A stretch of DNA of 64,000 nt from Actinomadura graeca (GTDB lineage Bacteria > Actinomycetota > Actinomycetes > Streptosporangiales > Streptosporangiaceae). The stretch spans positions 8,060,001 through 8,124,000 of the forward strand of contig NZ_CP059572.1 in the NCBI RefSeq assembly GCF_019175365.1. Reading direction: 5' to 3'. How positions within the stretch are numbered: position 1 is the stretch's first letter; each line of letters begins with the position of its first letter. This document shows, one piece after another, positions 42,306 to 51,550 of the stretch. A program made the position numbers and the translations under genes. Under the pieces are notes generated by a model, which was not told where the DNA came from, searched no databases, and worked only from the letters and a program-made list of their open reading frames with translations.

Positions 42306-43295
42306 CTAACCGTGGTCGTGTGACCGCGTGACGCCGGTGCCGAGTGCGGTATCGAGGAACGTGATGATGTGATCCCAGGTGGGATTGGGACTGCCGTTGC
42401 TGACGGTCTCCTTGCAGTTGCTGACCGTGTAGCCCGTCTGCTTGCCGAAGCGGGACGGGTTCATGACGTCGTTCATGTTGTGGTTGGCGTCGGGCACGGA
42501 GATGAACTGGGTCTCGCGGCAGGACGCCTTGAGGGCCTGGTACAGCATCACCGACTGTTCGTGGTTGACGACACTGTCGGCCTGGCCGTGCAGGAGCATC
42601 AGCGGCGGATCGGATTTGTCGACGTGGGTGATGGGGCTGGCCTGGGCGGCCTTCTCTTTGCAGGCGGTCACAGCGCAGCCGAGCAGTTTCTCCTGCGGGC
42701 TGTTGCCCCCGCCGCCGCCCAGCTTGCTCAGGTCGCTGACGCCGTAGAAGGCGACACCGGCCTGCACGTTGCTGGGCTGGCCGGTGGTGCCGATGTCGCC
42801 TTCCAGGGACTCCTCGCCACCGGTGAGGGTGGCCATCTGGGTGGTCCAGCCGCCGGACGAGTCGCCCATGTAGGCGAACCGCTTCGGGTCGAGCCGGTAC
42901 TTGGCGGCGTTCGCGCGCAGGAAGCGGATCGCGGCCTTGAAGTCGTAGACCTGGGCCGGGAACTGCGCCTGCGAGCTGGACCGGATGCTGACCCCGGCCA
43001 CGGCGTACCCCCTGGCGTTGAGGACGCCGGCGAAGCTGTCGGCACGCGACTTGCCGTCGTCGCGCTGCCAGGCCGAACCCGCCGTCCAGATCACCAGCGG
43101 ACGGGCCTCGCCGCCGGCCGGCAGGTAGAGGTCGAGCAGGTGGCCCTTGCTGGTCGCGGGCTGCGCGGGAGCGTAGGCGACGTCCTTGATCACCTCGGCC
43201 AGGCGGGTCTCCCGGGCCGACGCCGGCGTCATGCCGGCCGTCATGCCCAGCAATGCCGCCGAAGCGGCGATCGCCACGCCGGTTCGCATTTTCAT
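42306..43295 (-). CDS. Secreted alpha/beta-hydrolase (esterase/lipase, BD-FAE-like)
   Basis: A 329-residue exported hydrolase. The signal peptide starts MKMRTGVAIAASAALLG, with cleavage near SARE. The nucleophile motif is GDSSGGW, an HG-type oxyanion loop is replaced by WTAGSAW, and a catalytic Asp and His lie in LLHGQADSVV and VPDANHNMND. A Gly/Asn-rich insertion (GGGGGNSPQEK) and two Cys pairs suit an extracellular enzyme. GAGGAG four bases from the ATG supports start 43295. It resembles bifunctional esterases that act on acylated sugars or short esters. Confidence 0.85.
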   Translation of the reverse strand: MKMRTGVAIAASAALLGMTAGMTPASARETRLAEVIKDVAYAPAQPATSKGHLLDLYLPAGGEARPLVIWTAGSAWQRDDGKSRADSFAGVLNARGYAVAGVSIRSSSQAQFPAQVYDFKAAIRFLRANAAKYRLDPKRFAYMGDSSGGWTTQMATLTGGEESLEGDIGTTGQPSNVQAGVAFYGVSDLSKLGGGGGNSPQEKLLGCAVTACKEKAAQASPITHVDKSDPPLMLLHGQADSVVNHEQSVMLYQALKASCRETQFISVPDANHNMNDVMNPSRFGKQTGYTVSNCKETVSNGSPNPTWDHIITFLDTALGTGVTRSHDHG

Positions 43296-43647
43296 GAATC
43301 TCCTCGGGTGAAGTTCGATGCGCCTTTGCGGGCGCATCAGCGGGGGGCTACTCCCGGGATTTGTTTCCTTCGCCTCCGGACGGTAGGCGACCGCCCGGCC
43401 CGCCGTCAACGGTTGATCATGTCATCCGGAATGCGAAGCCGGGCGTCGGCGCGTTGAGCAGGAACTTCTCTTTGGCATAAACCGAACGAATCGATTTCGG
43501 TATGGCCTGGGCTTGGGTAGAGGACACTCGATCGCTTGTGATCCCGAACCTCGATGGAAGAACGGTGCCGATATACGGCATCGGATTCTTTTATTCGGGT
43601 GCGCTGATCCCGGATCGGTTTACGGCGGCCGATGATAGGCCGGCTTG
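43296..43647. other. Intergenic region between esterase and LysR genes
   Basis: About 350 bases. The part next to 43295 must hold the esterase promoter, since the LysR gene upstream ends at 43648 on the same strand. The sequence around 43440-43620 is less GC-rich than the surroundings. No gene, repeat or strong hairpin was recognised. Confidence 0.4.
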
Positions 43648-44610
43648 TCAGGCGCCGTGGGCGATGCTCGGCTCTGTGCGCAGCAGGTGGTAGAAGTCGG
43701 TTTGGTCGCGGATATGGGACCAGTATGCTGCCCGCGCCAGTTCCAGCATGGTGGTCATCCGGTCGGCGAGCCGCCCGTCCCGGGGGCTGAGGAGGACGTG
43801 CCGCAGCGTGAGGGGACGCCCGGCGATCGGCCGGATGGCGAGTCCGGGAGCGGGACCGCAGGCGGCCTGGCAGGCGGCGACGCCCCGTCCGGCCGCCACG
43901 AGGGCGCGGACGGAGTCGGGGCTCGGGGTGATGTAGCGCACCCGGGGTTCGAATCCGGCCTGCCCGCAGGTGGCGATGAAGCAGTCGGGCCAGCCCGCGC
44001 CGTCCGGGGGACCCATGATCCAGGTCCGGTCGGCGAGATCGCCCAGCGGGACCTCGCTCAGGCGGGCGAGCGGGTCGGCCGCGGGCAGCGCGAGGAAGAT
44101 CGGTTCCCGGACGATCGTGGCGCACCGCACCTCCGCGGAGGGCCGCAGTTCGTAGCCTCGGTAGTCCACCGTCGTGGCGAGGTCGAACCGGCCGGCGCCG
44201 ACGAGGTCCCAGAGCAGCGACGGGGAGTAGTGCAGGGTCAGCCGGACGTCGGCGCCGTCGAGGTGGTCGCCGAGCCGTTCGGCCAGGCCGATCGCGAGGT
44301 GGCCCCTGCATACGCCGCCGAGGCTGATGGACGCGCCACCGGACTGCCGTGATCGCGTGACGCTGCCCCGGAGCCCGGCGACGCCGTGCAGGATCGCGCG
44401 CGCCTGCAGGAGGACGAGCTCGCCGACCGGTGTCGGCAGCATCCCGCGGCTGCTGCGGTCGAACAGCGCGGCGCCGAGTTCGCCTTCGATCTGTTTGAGC
44501 CTCGCGGTCAGCGCGGGCTGGGATATGTGCATGGCCGCGGCGGCCTTCGTCAGGCTGCCGGTTTCGGCGATCGCGCACACGGTGTGCAGGTGACGCAATT
44601 CAAGGTCCAT
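43648..44610 (-). CDS. LysR-family transcriptional regulator
   Basis: A 320-residue LysR regulator. The winged helix is canonical (LRHLHTVCAIAETGSLTKAA, then MHISQPALTARLKQIEGELG, the SQPALT core). The effector domain has CRGHLAIGLAERLGDHLDG and a two-Cys cluster GVAACQAACGPAPG near residue 240. It lies 84 bases downstream of the amidohydrolase gene on the same strand, so it may be the last gene of the PaaX-linked operon or have its own promoter in that gap. Confidence 0.92.
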   Translation of the reverse strand: MDLELRHLHTVCAIAETGSLTKAAAAMHISQPALTARLKQIEGELGAALFDRSSRGMLPTPVGELVLLQARAILHGVAGLRGSVTRSRQSGGASISLGGVCRGHLAIGLAERLGDHLDGADVRLTLHYSPSLLWDLVGAGRFDLATTVDYRGYELRPSAEVRCATIVREPIFLALPAADPLARLSEVPLGDLADRTWIMGPPDGAGWPDCFIATCGQAGFEPRVRYITPSPDSVRALVAAGRGVAACQAACGPAPGLAIRPIAGRPLTLRHVLLSPRDGRLADRMTTMLELARAAYWSHIRDQTDFYHLLRTEPSIAHGA

Positions 44611-44694
44611 TGTTCACGGCGCCGATCGTTTCTCCGCCGCAGGGGTCCATCGAGGTGGCGGTCTTGGGGAGATGTCGTCCAGCGGTGCGCCTCG

Positions 44695-45588
44695 TCACTC
44701 CCTGTCGAGTTCGAGGGCGGCCTCGTCCAAGCCGAGGACGAGTTGGGCGTTCTTCTTGAGGATCAGTGATCTGGCCTCGGGTGTGATGGTTTCGAGGTCG
44801 TTGAATTCGCTGAGCCAGCGTTCGGGCGTCAGGAGGGGAAAGTCGGAGCCGAACAGCACCTTGTGACTGAGGTAGGTGGAGGCGGCCTTGACGAGCTGGG
44901 GCGGGAAATACCTGGGGGACCAGCCGGACAGGTCGATGTAGACGTTGGCCTTGTGGGTGGCCATGGCGATGGCTTCGTCCTGCCAGGGGACCGAGGGGTG
45001 GGCCAGGACGATGGTGAGGCCGGGGAAGTCGGCGGCGACCTCGTCGAGCAGCATCGGGTTCGACCGGCCCAGCTTGATGCCGCGTCCGCCGGGCAGCCCG
45101 GCGCCGATGCCGGTCTGGCCGGTGTGGAAGAGTGCCGGGACGCCCAGCTCCTGAATGGTCTCGTAGAGCGGGTAGTGGCGCTCGTGGTCGGGGCTGAAGT
45201 CCTGCAGGCTCGGGTGGAACTTGAAGCCGCGCGCGCCGTGGTCGTTGACCAGGCTCCGGGCGCGGTCCGCGGCGGCCGGGTCGTGCGGGTCGACCGAGCC
45301 GAAGGGGATGAGCACGTCTGCGTGGTGGGCGGCGGCATCGGCGATGTCCTCGCTGGACAAGGCGGGACGGCCGAGCGCGTGCGAGGCGTCCACGGTGAAC
45401 ACCACCGCGCCGATCCGGCGTTGGCGATAGTGGTCGGCGATGTGCTCCAGGGTGGGCGTGCGGTCGGTGCCGGATCTGAAGTAGCGGGCCGAGGCGTCCA
45501 TCAGCTCGTGGTCGAGGGCGAGGTTTCCGTGGGCGTCCTGTTCGACGTGGACGTGGAAGTCGATCGCCCGCAGGGCGGTGGGATGCAC
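44695..45588 (-). CDS. Amidohydrolase family 2 (ACMSD-like)
   Basis: A 297-residue TIM-barrel amidohydrolase. The metal-binding His pair is in IDFHVHVE, with later ligands in FKFHPSLQ, LFHTGQTG, LAHPSV and the Asp in FGSDFPLL. The family includes decarboxylases of aromatic or keto acids (ACMSD, gamma-resorcylate decarboxylase) as well as hydrolases. The GTG at 45588 lies seven bases after the dehydrogenase stop, with GAGG upstream. As the fourth enzyme of the operon it may decarboxylate or hydrolyse a ring-derived intermediate. Confidence 0.88.
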   Translation of the reverse strand: MHPTALRAIDFHVHVEQDAHGNLALDHELMDASARYFRSGTDRTPTLEHIADHYRQRRIGAVVFTVDASHALGRPALSSEDIADAAAHHADVLIPFGSVDPHDPAAADRARSLVNDHGARGFKFHPSLQDFSPDHERHYPLYETIQELGVPALFHTGQTGIGAGLPGGRGIKLGRSNPMLLDEVAADFPGLTIVLAHPSVPWQDEAIAMATHKANVYIDLSGWSPRYFPPQLVKAASTYLSHKVLFGSDFPLLTPERWLSEFNDLETITPEARSLILKKNAQLVLGLDEAALELDRE

Positions 45589-45595
45589 GGCGGCC

Positions 45596-46504
45596 TCACA
45601 GTGTCGTGGTGGTGGCCTTGGCGGCGATGAGCCGGCCGAGCAGCGCGTCGCGGTCGGCGAGGAGGGCGGCCTGGTCCGTCCCGGCCAGCGCGTCCCGGAC
45701 CCCGGTGACGACGCTGTCCACCAGGCCGGGCGTCAGCCGCACGTCGCCGAGGTCGTCCCACCAGGTCTGCATCGGCGGGCCGAGGTGGTCGAGGATGTGG
45801 GCGATCCCGCCGGGGCCGCCGGACAGGTGCTGGGTGAGGAACGGCCCGAGCAGTGCCCACCGCAGGCCGGGGCCGTGGGCGATGGCGGCGTCGATGTCGG
45901 CCACGGACACGGCGCCGCTGCCGACGAGCGCGTACGCCTCGCGCCACAGCGCCGCCTGCAACCTGTTGGCGATATGGCCCGGCCGCTCCTGGCGCACGAG
46001 GACGGGCCGCCGGCCGAGCGCGGTGTAGAAGGACAGCGCCGACCGGACCGCCGCCTCGCCGGTCCGCCGGCCGGGGACGACCTCGACGAGCGGGATCAGA
46101 TGCGGCGGGTTGAACGGGTGCCCGACCAGGACGCGTTCGGGGTGGCGGGGACAGTGCTCTTGAAGCTGGGACGGCATCAGGCCGGAGGAACTGCTGGCCA
46201 GGATGGCGTCCGGCCCGGCGGAGCCGTCGAGTGCCGCGAGGATCTCGGCTTTGGCCTCGATGCGCTCCGGCCCGTTCTCCTGCACGAAGTCGGCCTCCCG
46301 CACGGCCTCGGCGGGGTCGGAGACGAAGGCGAGCCGTTGCCGCACGGACGCGTCCGGGGTGTCGTCGTGGGCGTCGATCCAGGCGCGCAGCCGCTGCTCG
46401 GCGGACGGGTCGGGGTCGGTGGCCACGACCCGGTGGCCGTGGCGCAGGAACAGCAGTGTCCAGCTCGCCCCGATCGCGCCGGTGCCGACGACCGCGACCC
46501 TCAT
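45596..46504 (-). CDS. 3-hydroxyacyl-CoA dehydrogenase family protein
   Basis: A 302-residue NAD-dependent dehydrogenase. The dinucleotide motif GTGAIGASWT is at the N-terminus, and the 3HCDH pattern VGHPFNPPHLIPLVEVVPG, then GHIANRLQAALWREA, follows. The length and the FVQENGPE segment fit the L-carnitine dehydrogenase/lambda-crystallin branch rather than the fused fatty-acid enzymes. It overlaps the ligase gene upstream as ATGA. It probably oxidises a 3-hydroxy acid or its CoA ester within the operon. Confidence 0.9.
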   Translation of the reverse strand: MRVAVVGTGAIGASWTLLFLRHGHRVVATDPDPSAEQRLRAWIDAHDDTPDASVRQRLAFVSDPAEAVREADFVQENGPERIEAKAEILAALDGSAGPDAILASSSSGLMPSQLQEHCPRHPERVLVGHPFNPPHLIPLVEVVPGRRTGEAAVRSALSFYTALGRRPVLVRQERPGHIANRLQAALWREAYALVGSGAVSVADIDAAIAHGPGLRWALLGPFLTQHLSGGPGGIAHILDHLGPPMQTWWDDLGDVRLTPGLVDSVVTGVRDALAGTDQAALLADRDALLGRLIAAKATTTTL

Positions 46505-48528
46505 GGAGCGTCCTCGGCGGGGCCCGCGCCGCGCCGGCGCGCGTAGGCGGTGAAGGCCGCCAGCGCGCCGGGATCGGCCAGGGAATCGGGATCGACGACC
46601 TGATCGGGAGGCGCTCCGAGCAGGATGCGTTTCACCGGGACCTCCAGCTTCTTGCCGGTCCGCGTCCGGGGGATCGCGGGCACCGCCATGATCAGGTCGG
46701 GGACGTGGCGCGGGGACAGCGCGTCCCGCAGGCCGCGGGCGAGATCGCGGCGCAGGCCGTCGTCGAGCCCTCGCGGGGCGACCACGAACAGCAGCAGTTC
46801 GCCGCCGCCGCCGTCGGGGTCGTCGAGGTGGACGACCAGGCTGTCCTCGATCCCGGGCAGGTTCTCGGCGACGGCGTAGAACTCGGCGGTCCCCAGCCGC
46901 ACGCCGCCCCGGTTCAAGGTGGCGTCCGACCGTCCCGCGACGACGCAGTGGCCTGCGGGGTCGAAGCGCACCCAGTCACCGTGCCGCCACACACCCGGGT
47001 ACTGGTCGAAGTAGGCCGCGCGGTAGCGGGAGCCGTCCTGATCACCCCAGAAACCCACCGGCATGGAGGGCATGGGCTCGGTGATGACGAGCTCGCCGAG
47101 CTCCCCGACGACCGGTTCGCCCTTCTGGTCGTAGGCGCGGGCGGCGACGCCCAGGCAGGGGCCGGAGATGGCGCCGGCGTGCACCGGCTGCATCGGCCCG
47201 CCCTGAAGCAGCCCGGTGCACACGTCCGTGCCGCCGCTGCCGACGTTGAGCAGGACCCGCTCACCGAACTCCCGGGCCACCCAGCGGGCCCCGTCGGGAG
47301 GAAGCGGACTGCCGGCGACGCCCAGCTGCCGCAGCGCCGTCAGGTCGAACTCGCGGGCCGGGCGAAGACCCTGCCTGCGGCACGCCATGACGTAGCCGGG
47401 GCTCACCCCCATCAGCGTGGCGCCGGTCTCGGCGGCAACCCGCCACTGCTCGGCCAGGTCGGGGTACTGGGGGTTCCCGTCGAGCATCACGATCGAGGCG
47501 CCCAGCAGCAGGGCCGACACCTGGGCGTTCCACAGCATCCAGGCGGTGGTGCTGAACCACTGCATCCGGTCGCCCGGGCGCAGGTCCCAGCTCAGCGCGT
47601 GGTTCTTGAGGTGCTCGACGAGGATGCCGCCGTGGCCGTGCACGATCGCCTTGGGCCGTCCGGTGGTCCCGGACGAGAACAGCACGAACAGCGGGTGGTC
47701 GAAAGGCACCGGCTCGAATCCCGGTTCCGCGGGCCCGGCGAGCAGATCGTGCCAGGAGGGCGCGCCGGGCAGGCCGTCGTCGGCGTCGTGGTAGGGGACG
47801 TGGACGGTGTGCCGCAGCGTCGGCAGCGCGGACCGGATCACCGAGACCTGCGCGCGCCGGTCGATGTCCCGGTCGCCGTAGCGGTACCCGGTGACGGTGA
47901 GGAGGACGGCGGGTTCGAGCTGGGCGAACCGGTCGATCACGGCACGCGGCCCGAACTCCGGGGCGCAGCTCGCCCAGATCGCGCCCAGGCTCGCGGTGGC
48001 CAGGAACGCCACCAGCGTCTCGGGGATATTGGGCAGATACGCCGCGACCCGGTCGCCCTCGCGTACGCCCAGCCGCCGGAGCGCCGCCCGGACCCGCGCG
48101 ACCTGGTCGCGCAGCTCACCGAAGGTCAGCTCCGCCGGCGGACGGCTCTGTGAGCGGGCGATCACCGCCGGGCGGTCCCGGTCCTCAGGCGAGCCGACGG
48201 CGTGCTCGGCGTAGTTGAGGGTCGAGCCGGGGAACCAGGTGGCCCCCGGCATGGCATGACGGCCCAGGACGGCGCGGGGCGGCGTGTGCGCGCGGACCCC
48301 GAAGTACGACCAGATGGAGGACCAGAAACCGGTCAGATCACCGACCGACCATCGCCACAGCTCGTCGTAGTCGCCGAAGGACGCCCCCCGCTCTGTCTCC
48401 AGCCAGCGCAGATACCCCCCGAGCCGGCTGCCCGCCAGCGTCCGCGGGTCGGGGACACTGAGGGTCTCGGCTTGCCCGGGCGCGTCGGCCTGCGGCCCGT
48501 CCCCTGGAGGTGCCGCCGGCCCGGTCAT
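46501..48528 (-). CDS. Acetoacetate-CoA ligase family (acyl-AMP-forming)
   Basis: A 675-residue adenylate-forming ligase. The P-loop is FSSGTTGRPKAIVH, with the acetoacetyl-CoA synthetase pattern HLKNHALSWDLRPGDRMQWF, TTAWMLWN, and a C-terminal TRTGKKLEVPVK containing the catalytic Lys. The N-terminal region with FWSSIWSYFGV matches the AACS cap. It would activate acetoacetate or a related 3-oxo acid as CoA ester. ATGA overlaps join it to both the hydratase gene upstream and the dehydrogenase gene downstream. Confidence 0.92.
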   Translation of the reverse strand: MTGPAAPPGDGPQADAPGQAETLSVPDPRTLAGSRLGGYLRWLETERGASFGDYDELWRWSVGDLTGFWSSIWSYFGVRAHTPPRAVLGRHAMPGATWFPGSTLNYAEHAVGSPEDRDRPAVIARSQSRPPAELTFGELRDQVARVRAALRRLGVREGDRVAAYLPNIPETLVAFLATASLGAIWASCAPEFGPRAVIDRFAQLEPAVLLTVTGYRYGDRDIDRRAQVSVIRSALPTLRHTVHVPYHDADDGLPGAPSWHDLLAGPAEPGFEPVPFDHPLFVLFSSGTTGRPKAIVHGHGGILVEHLKNHALSWDLRPGDRMQWFSTTAWMLWNAQVSALLLGASIVMLDGNPQYPDLAEQWRVAAETGATLMGVSPGYVMACRRQGLRPAREFDLTALRQLGVAGSPLPPDGARWVAREFGERVLLNVGSGGTDVCTGLLQGGPMQPVHAGAISGPCLGVAARAYDQKGEPVVGELGELVITEPMPSMPVGFWGDQDGSRYRAAYFDQYPGVWRHGDWVRFDPAGHCVVAGRSDATLNRGGVRLGTAEFYAVAENLPGIEDSLVVHLDDPDGGGGELLLFVVAPRGLDDGLRRDLARGLRDALSPRHVPDLIMAVPAIPRTRTGKKLEVPVKRILLGAPPDQVVDPDSLADPGALAAFTAYARRRGAGPAEDAP

Positions 48529-49289
48529 CGTGCCACCTTCGCCGCTCGGTGTTCCAGGAAGGCCCGCGTCCGCGCTTTGGCGTCGTCGCTGCTCGCCGCG
48601 ACCGCGGCCATCAGGGACTCCAGCAGATAGCCGGTCGCGGGTGCCGCCTCGGCGATGCCCGGCAGCGCCCGCAGCACCGCGAAGTTGGTCAAGGGCGCGT
48701 TGGACGCGACGCGTCCGGCGAGCTCCAGCGCCTTGGACAACCCTTCGCCCTCGCCCACGAGGTAGTGCGACAGCCCGATCGCCTGGCCCTGTTCGGCGTC
48801 GTGGACCCGGCCGGTCAGCATCATGTCGGCCACCCTGTGCGCGCCGATCAGCCGGGGCAGACGCACCGAGCCGCCGCCTCCCACGAACAGCCCGCGCTGC
48901 CCCTCGGGCAGCGCGTAGAACGCCGTCGGCTCGGCCACCCGGAGATGCGCGGCCGCCGCCAGTTCCAGGCCACCGCCGACGACCGCGCCCTTCAGCACGG
49001 CCAGCACGGGGACCGGGCTCTGCTCGATCCGGTCCAGGACCCGGTGCCACATGAGTGAGTGCTCCAGCGCCTCCTCGGTCGAACGCCCGGTCAGCTCGGC
49101 CAGATCCAGCCCCGCCGAGAAGTGCCCGCCGTCCGCGGCCAGCACGATCGCGCGGGCGTGCGGCGGTGGCGCGGCGAAGAACCCCTCCACCGCCAGCAGC
49201 GTCGCGTCGTCGAGGGCGTTGCGCTTGGCCGCCCGGCAGATCCTCAGGACCGCCGTCTCGCCGTGCTCGTCAACCAGTGTCGTCGTCAA
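48525..49289 (-). CDS. Enoyl-CoA hydratase/isomerase family protein
   Basis: A 254-residue crotonase-fold protein, first enzyme of the operon. Oxyanion-hole segments are ADGGHFSAGLDL and KGAVVGGGLELA. The position of the acidic residue is occupied in FYALPEGQRG by Glu-Gly, so activity is plausible. The TTG at 49289 follows GGAGG by five bases. A GTG at 49373 in the same frame is rejected because a promoter lies between it and 49289. The next gene overlaps as ATGA. Confidence 0.87.
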   Translation of the reverse strand: MTTTLVDEHGETAVLRICRAAKRNALDDATLLAVEGFFAAPPPHARAIVLAADGGHFSAGLDLAELTGRSTEEALEHSLMWHRVLDRIEQSPVPVLAVLKGAVVGGGLELAAAAHLRVAEPTAFYALPEGQRGLFVGGGGSVRLPRLIGAHRVADMMLTGRVHDAEQGQAIGLSHYLVGEGEGLSKALELAGRVASNAPLTNFAVLRALPGIAEAAPATGYLLESLMAAVAASSDDAKARTRAFLEHRAAKVAR

Positions 49290-49314
49290 ACGGACCTCCG
49301 ATGGCCAGGACGTA

Positions 49315-49343
49315 ATACTCGGCAAAAATCTAGCAACAGTCAA
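49315..49343 (-). promoter_or_regulatory. Promoter of the hydratase-ligase operon
   Basis: Read leftward, a -35 box TTGACT (49343-49338) and a -10 box GAGTAT (49320-49315) are 17 bases apart. Transcription would begin near 49307, leaving a leader of fewer than 20 bases before the TTG at 49289. This supports the TTG start, since the alternative GTG lies upstream of the promoter. Confidence 0.65.
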
Positions 49344-49358
49344 GAAGGTGCCGAATAT
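49315..49358. promoter_or_regulatory. Inverted-repeat operator over the operon promoter
   Basis: Arms ATACTCGGCA (49315-49324) and TGCCGAATAT (49349-49358) are inverted with one mismatch and 24 bases between. One arm covers the -10 box and the other sits just upstream of the -35 box. The neighbouring PaaX-type regulator is the obvious candidate to bind here and repress the operon until its acyl-CoA ligand accumulates. Confidence 0.6.
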
Positions 49359-49424
49359 AGGCGGTGGCGTCACCGGCGCACGAGCCGTGGGGGACGGCCT
49401 GCATCCCGCGCTGCGGCAGGCGGC

Positions 49425-50267
49425 TCAGGGGACCTCGATCAGCGTGATCGTGCGGTCGGCGATATCCCGTGCCGCGGCCTGGTACCGGTCGCGCAGCGCG
49501 GAGAGCAGCTCCTGCGCGCGGATCGCGGGCCACTCGGCCGGCAGGTGGCACAACGGGATGCGCGGGTCCACCCGGACCAGGTCGAGCCACTCGGTGGCCA
49601 GGAGCAGATAGCGGATCAGGTCGTCGGCGGCCTCGGGCGCGGGCGCGGGCCGGTCCCAGCGGTCCAGCCAGGCCCGGTAGCCGGCGGCGATCGCGTCCAG
49701 GTCGAACGCGTCCCGGATCATGCCCGCCTCGTCGGTGGGCGCGACGGCGGGCCCGTCGAAGACCCTGACGTGCGCGTCCAGGCCGAGGTCGGCGGTCACC
49801 TCCGTGACGTCCACCCGGGCGGGCGAAATCCACAGGCCGTTGCCGACGGGGCCGAACCCGGCCCAGGTGAGCCGCGAGCGCAGTTCGTGCCGACGGCTCT
49901 GCCACGATTCCGGCAGCGAGAACGCCAGGACGGTCCAGTGGCCGTCCCAGTCGTCATTGACCACGCTGCGCCGCCAGACCCGCTCTTCCCCGTCGGCCAG
50001 GATCCGGCGGGACCGCTCGGTGAGCCCGAAGAACATGCGGCGGCCGTCCCGGTAGCGGGCCAGCAGGTCACGCGCCACCATCCGGGCCAGCGTGGAGCGG
50101 ACGGCGTGCTCGCCGACCCCGAGCCGCCCCAGCACCTCGATGAAGCTCCCGGAGAACACCGCGACCTCGCGTCCGAGCACGTAGTTGCCCAGGAACGTCA
50201 GCGTCAGCGACTGCGGACGCACCTTGGGAGCGCCGACCTCCACGGCCTCGGACGCGGTTTCGGACAC
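49425..50267 (-). CDS. PaaX-family transcriptional repressor
   Basis: A 280-residue PaaX-like regulator. The N-terminal winged helix has VFSGSFIEVLGRLGVGEHAV and RSTLARMVARDLLARYRDG, followed by the PaaX core (WDGHWTVLAFSLPES, LRSRLTWAGFGPVGNGLWIS) and a C-terminal domain with LWLDLVRVDP-like sequence. PaaX proteins repress catabolic operons and are released by aryl- or acyl-CoA. The GTG at 50267 has GGAGG eight bases upstream. It precedes the enzyme operon with 135 bases between, where an operator is visible. Confidence 0.9.
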   Translation of the reverse strand: MSETASEAVEVGAPKVRPQSLTLTFLGNYVLGREVAVFSGSFIEVLGRLGVGEHAVRSTLARMVARDLLARYRDGRRMFFGLTERSRRILADGEERVWRRSVVNDDWDGHWTVLAFSLPESWQSRRHELRSRLTWAGFGPVGNGLWISPARVDVTEVTADLGLDAHVRVFDGPAVAPTDEAGMIRDAFDLDAIAAGYRAWLDRWDRPAPAPEAADDLIRYLLLATEWLDLVRVDPRIPLCHLPAEWPAIRAQELLSALRDRYQAAARDIADRTITLIEVP

Positions 50268-50480
50268 GGGCAGATCCTCCCACAGCCAAAGCCCATCAGA
50301 CCGTTCACCACGGTCGACCGCGGGCCCGATCCGCGATCACCGCCATGAGCGCCGGTCAAGCCCGCGGACACACGAATTCTTCACGGTATGACCTTTTGGC
50401 GACCGCCCCCATCAGTGATTTCATCCGCGTACATAACCGGGGACTTCGTGCGTCTCAGACCTGAGCTGACTACCGTTCGG

Positions 50481-51218
50481 ATGGTGGCAAAGGTGACGAC
50501 TTTCGTACTTGTGCATGGCTCATGGCACGATGGCTCGGCTTGGACGCAGGTCGCCGGCCGTTTGGAGGAGCTCGGCCATACCGCTTATGCGCCCACGCTC
50601 GCTGGGCACGGCAAGGACGTCGACAAGGCGGTCGGACACGACGACTGTGTGCAGTCGGTCGTGCGGTACATCGTCGACAAGGATCTCTCCGACGTGGTGC
50701 TGGTGGGGCACAGCTTCGGCGGGACGGTGATCGCCCGGGTCGCCGAAGAGATCCCCGAGCTGCTTCGGCGCCTGGTCTTCTGGAACGCGTTCGTACTCCG
50801 GCAGGGCGGCAGCGTCAACGACGACATCCCCCCGCACTATCGGGAACTGTTCGCCCGCCTCGCCGCCGAGTCGGACGACGACACGGTGACGCTGCCGTTC
50901 CCGATCTGGCGGGAGACGTTCATTCAGGACGCCGACCTCGAACTCGCGAAATCCGCCTATGAACAGCTCTCCCCGGAGCCGTACCGACCGTTTCTGGAGA
51001 AGCTGGACCTGTCGAAGTTCTACCAGCTGGAAATTGCGAAGAGCTATCTGAACGCCACCGAGGACATCGCGCTCCCACCCGGCGAATGGGGCTGGCATCC
51101 GCGCATGTCGGGGCGCCTCGGCCTCTACCGCCTTGTTCAGATGCCCGGCGGTCACGAGGTGCTCTTCACCGATCCCGAAAGGCTCGCGAAGAAGATCGTC
51201 GAGGCGGGACGGGATTGA
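50481..51218 (+). CDS. Alpha/beta-hydrolase fold protein
   Basis: A 245-residue hydrolase. The nucleophile is Ser78 in LVGHSFGG, the oxyanion region is VLVHGSWHDGSAW, and the His lies in MPGGHEVLFTDP. This is the salicylate-esterase/hydroxynitrile-lyase-like group of small hydrolases. Start 50481 gives the usual length, although no strong ribosome site is visible and an in-frame ATG at 50388 exists. It stands alone, downstream of the divergent PaaX gene. The substrate is unknown. Confidence 0.87.
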   Translation: MVAKVTTFVLVHGSWHDGSAWTQVAGRLEELGHTAYAPTLAGHGKDVDKAVGHDDCVQSVVRYIVDKDLSDVVLVGHSFGGTVIARVAEEIPELLRRLVFWNAFVLRQGGSVNDDIPPHYRELFARLAAESDDDTVTLPFPIWRETFIQDADLELAKSAYEQLSPEPYRPFLEKLDLSKFYQLEIAKSYLNATEDIALPPGEWGWHPRMSGRLGLYRLVQMPGGHEVLFTDPERLAKKIVEAGRD

Positions 51219-51244
51219 CAAAGGGCGAATGACATCCGCCCGCC

Positions 51245-51550
51245 TCAGACTCCCGCCAGCTTCTCGAGGTGGGCACGGAGGTAAACGAGCCAGGTCAACA
51301 CGAAACACAGTGGTAGAAGGCGATGCTGACCAGTACCCCGCCGAACGCGCCCGCGATGCCGAGGAGCGCACCGGTCATACGCCGGGCATCGTCCTCGGCG
51401 GTCACGGTCCGCCGCCGTCGGTGACAGCGAGCCGTTGGCGTGGGGCCGCAGCCCCATCGCCACGAAGTTCCAAAAGGTGACCTTGGCCCCGCCGAGCCGG
51501 TCGGCCATCCAGCCGCGATCGGGGAGTGCTCCCAGTACGGGAGGACGATG
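51245..51550 (-). pseudogene. narK: Nitrate/nitrite MFS transporter remnant (NarK-type C-terminal part)
   Basis: Leftward translation gives pieces of a NarK-like C-terminus in different frames: GWMADRLGGAKVTFWNFVAM, then MTGALLGIAGAFGGVLVSIA in another frame, then CFVLTWLVYLRAHLEKLAGV before a stop at 51245. The order is right, but frameshifts and deletions separate the pieces. The N-terminal half of the transporter is absent. The neighbours nirD and the HemD-type regulator support a nitrate-assimilation origin. Confidence 0.7.

Noticed and set aside
49290..49373. GTG 49373 as start of the PaaX-linked hydratase
   Set aside because: A promoter with good spacing lies downstream of it, and the TTG at 49289 has a ribosome site.
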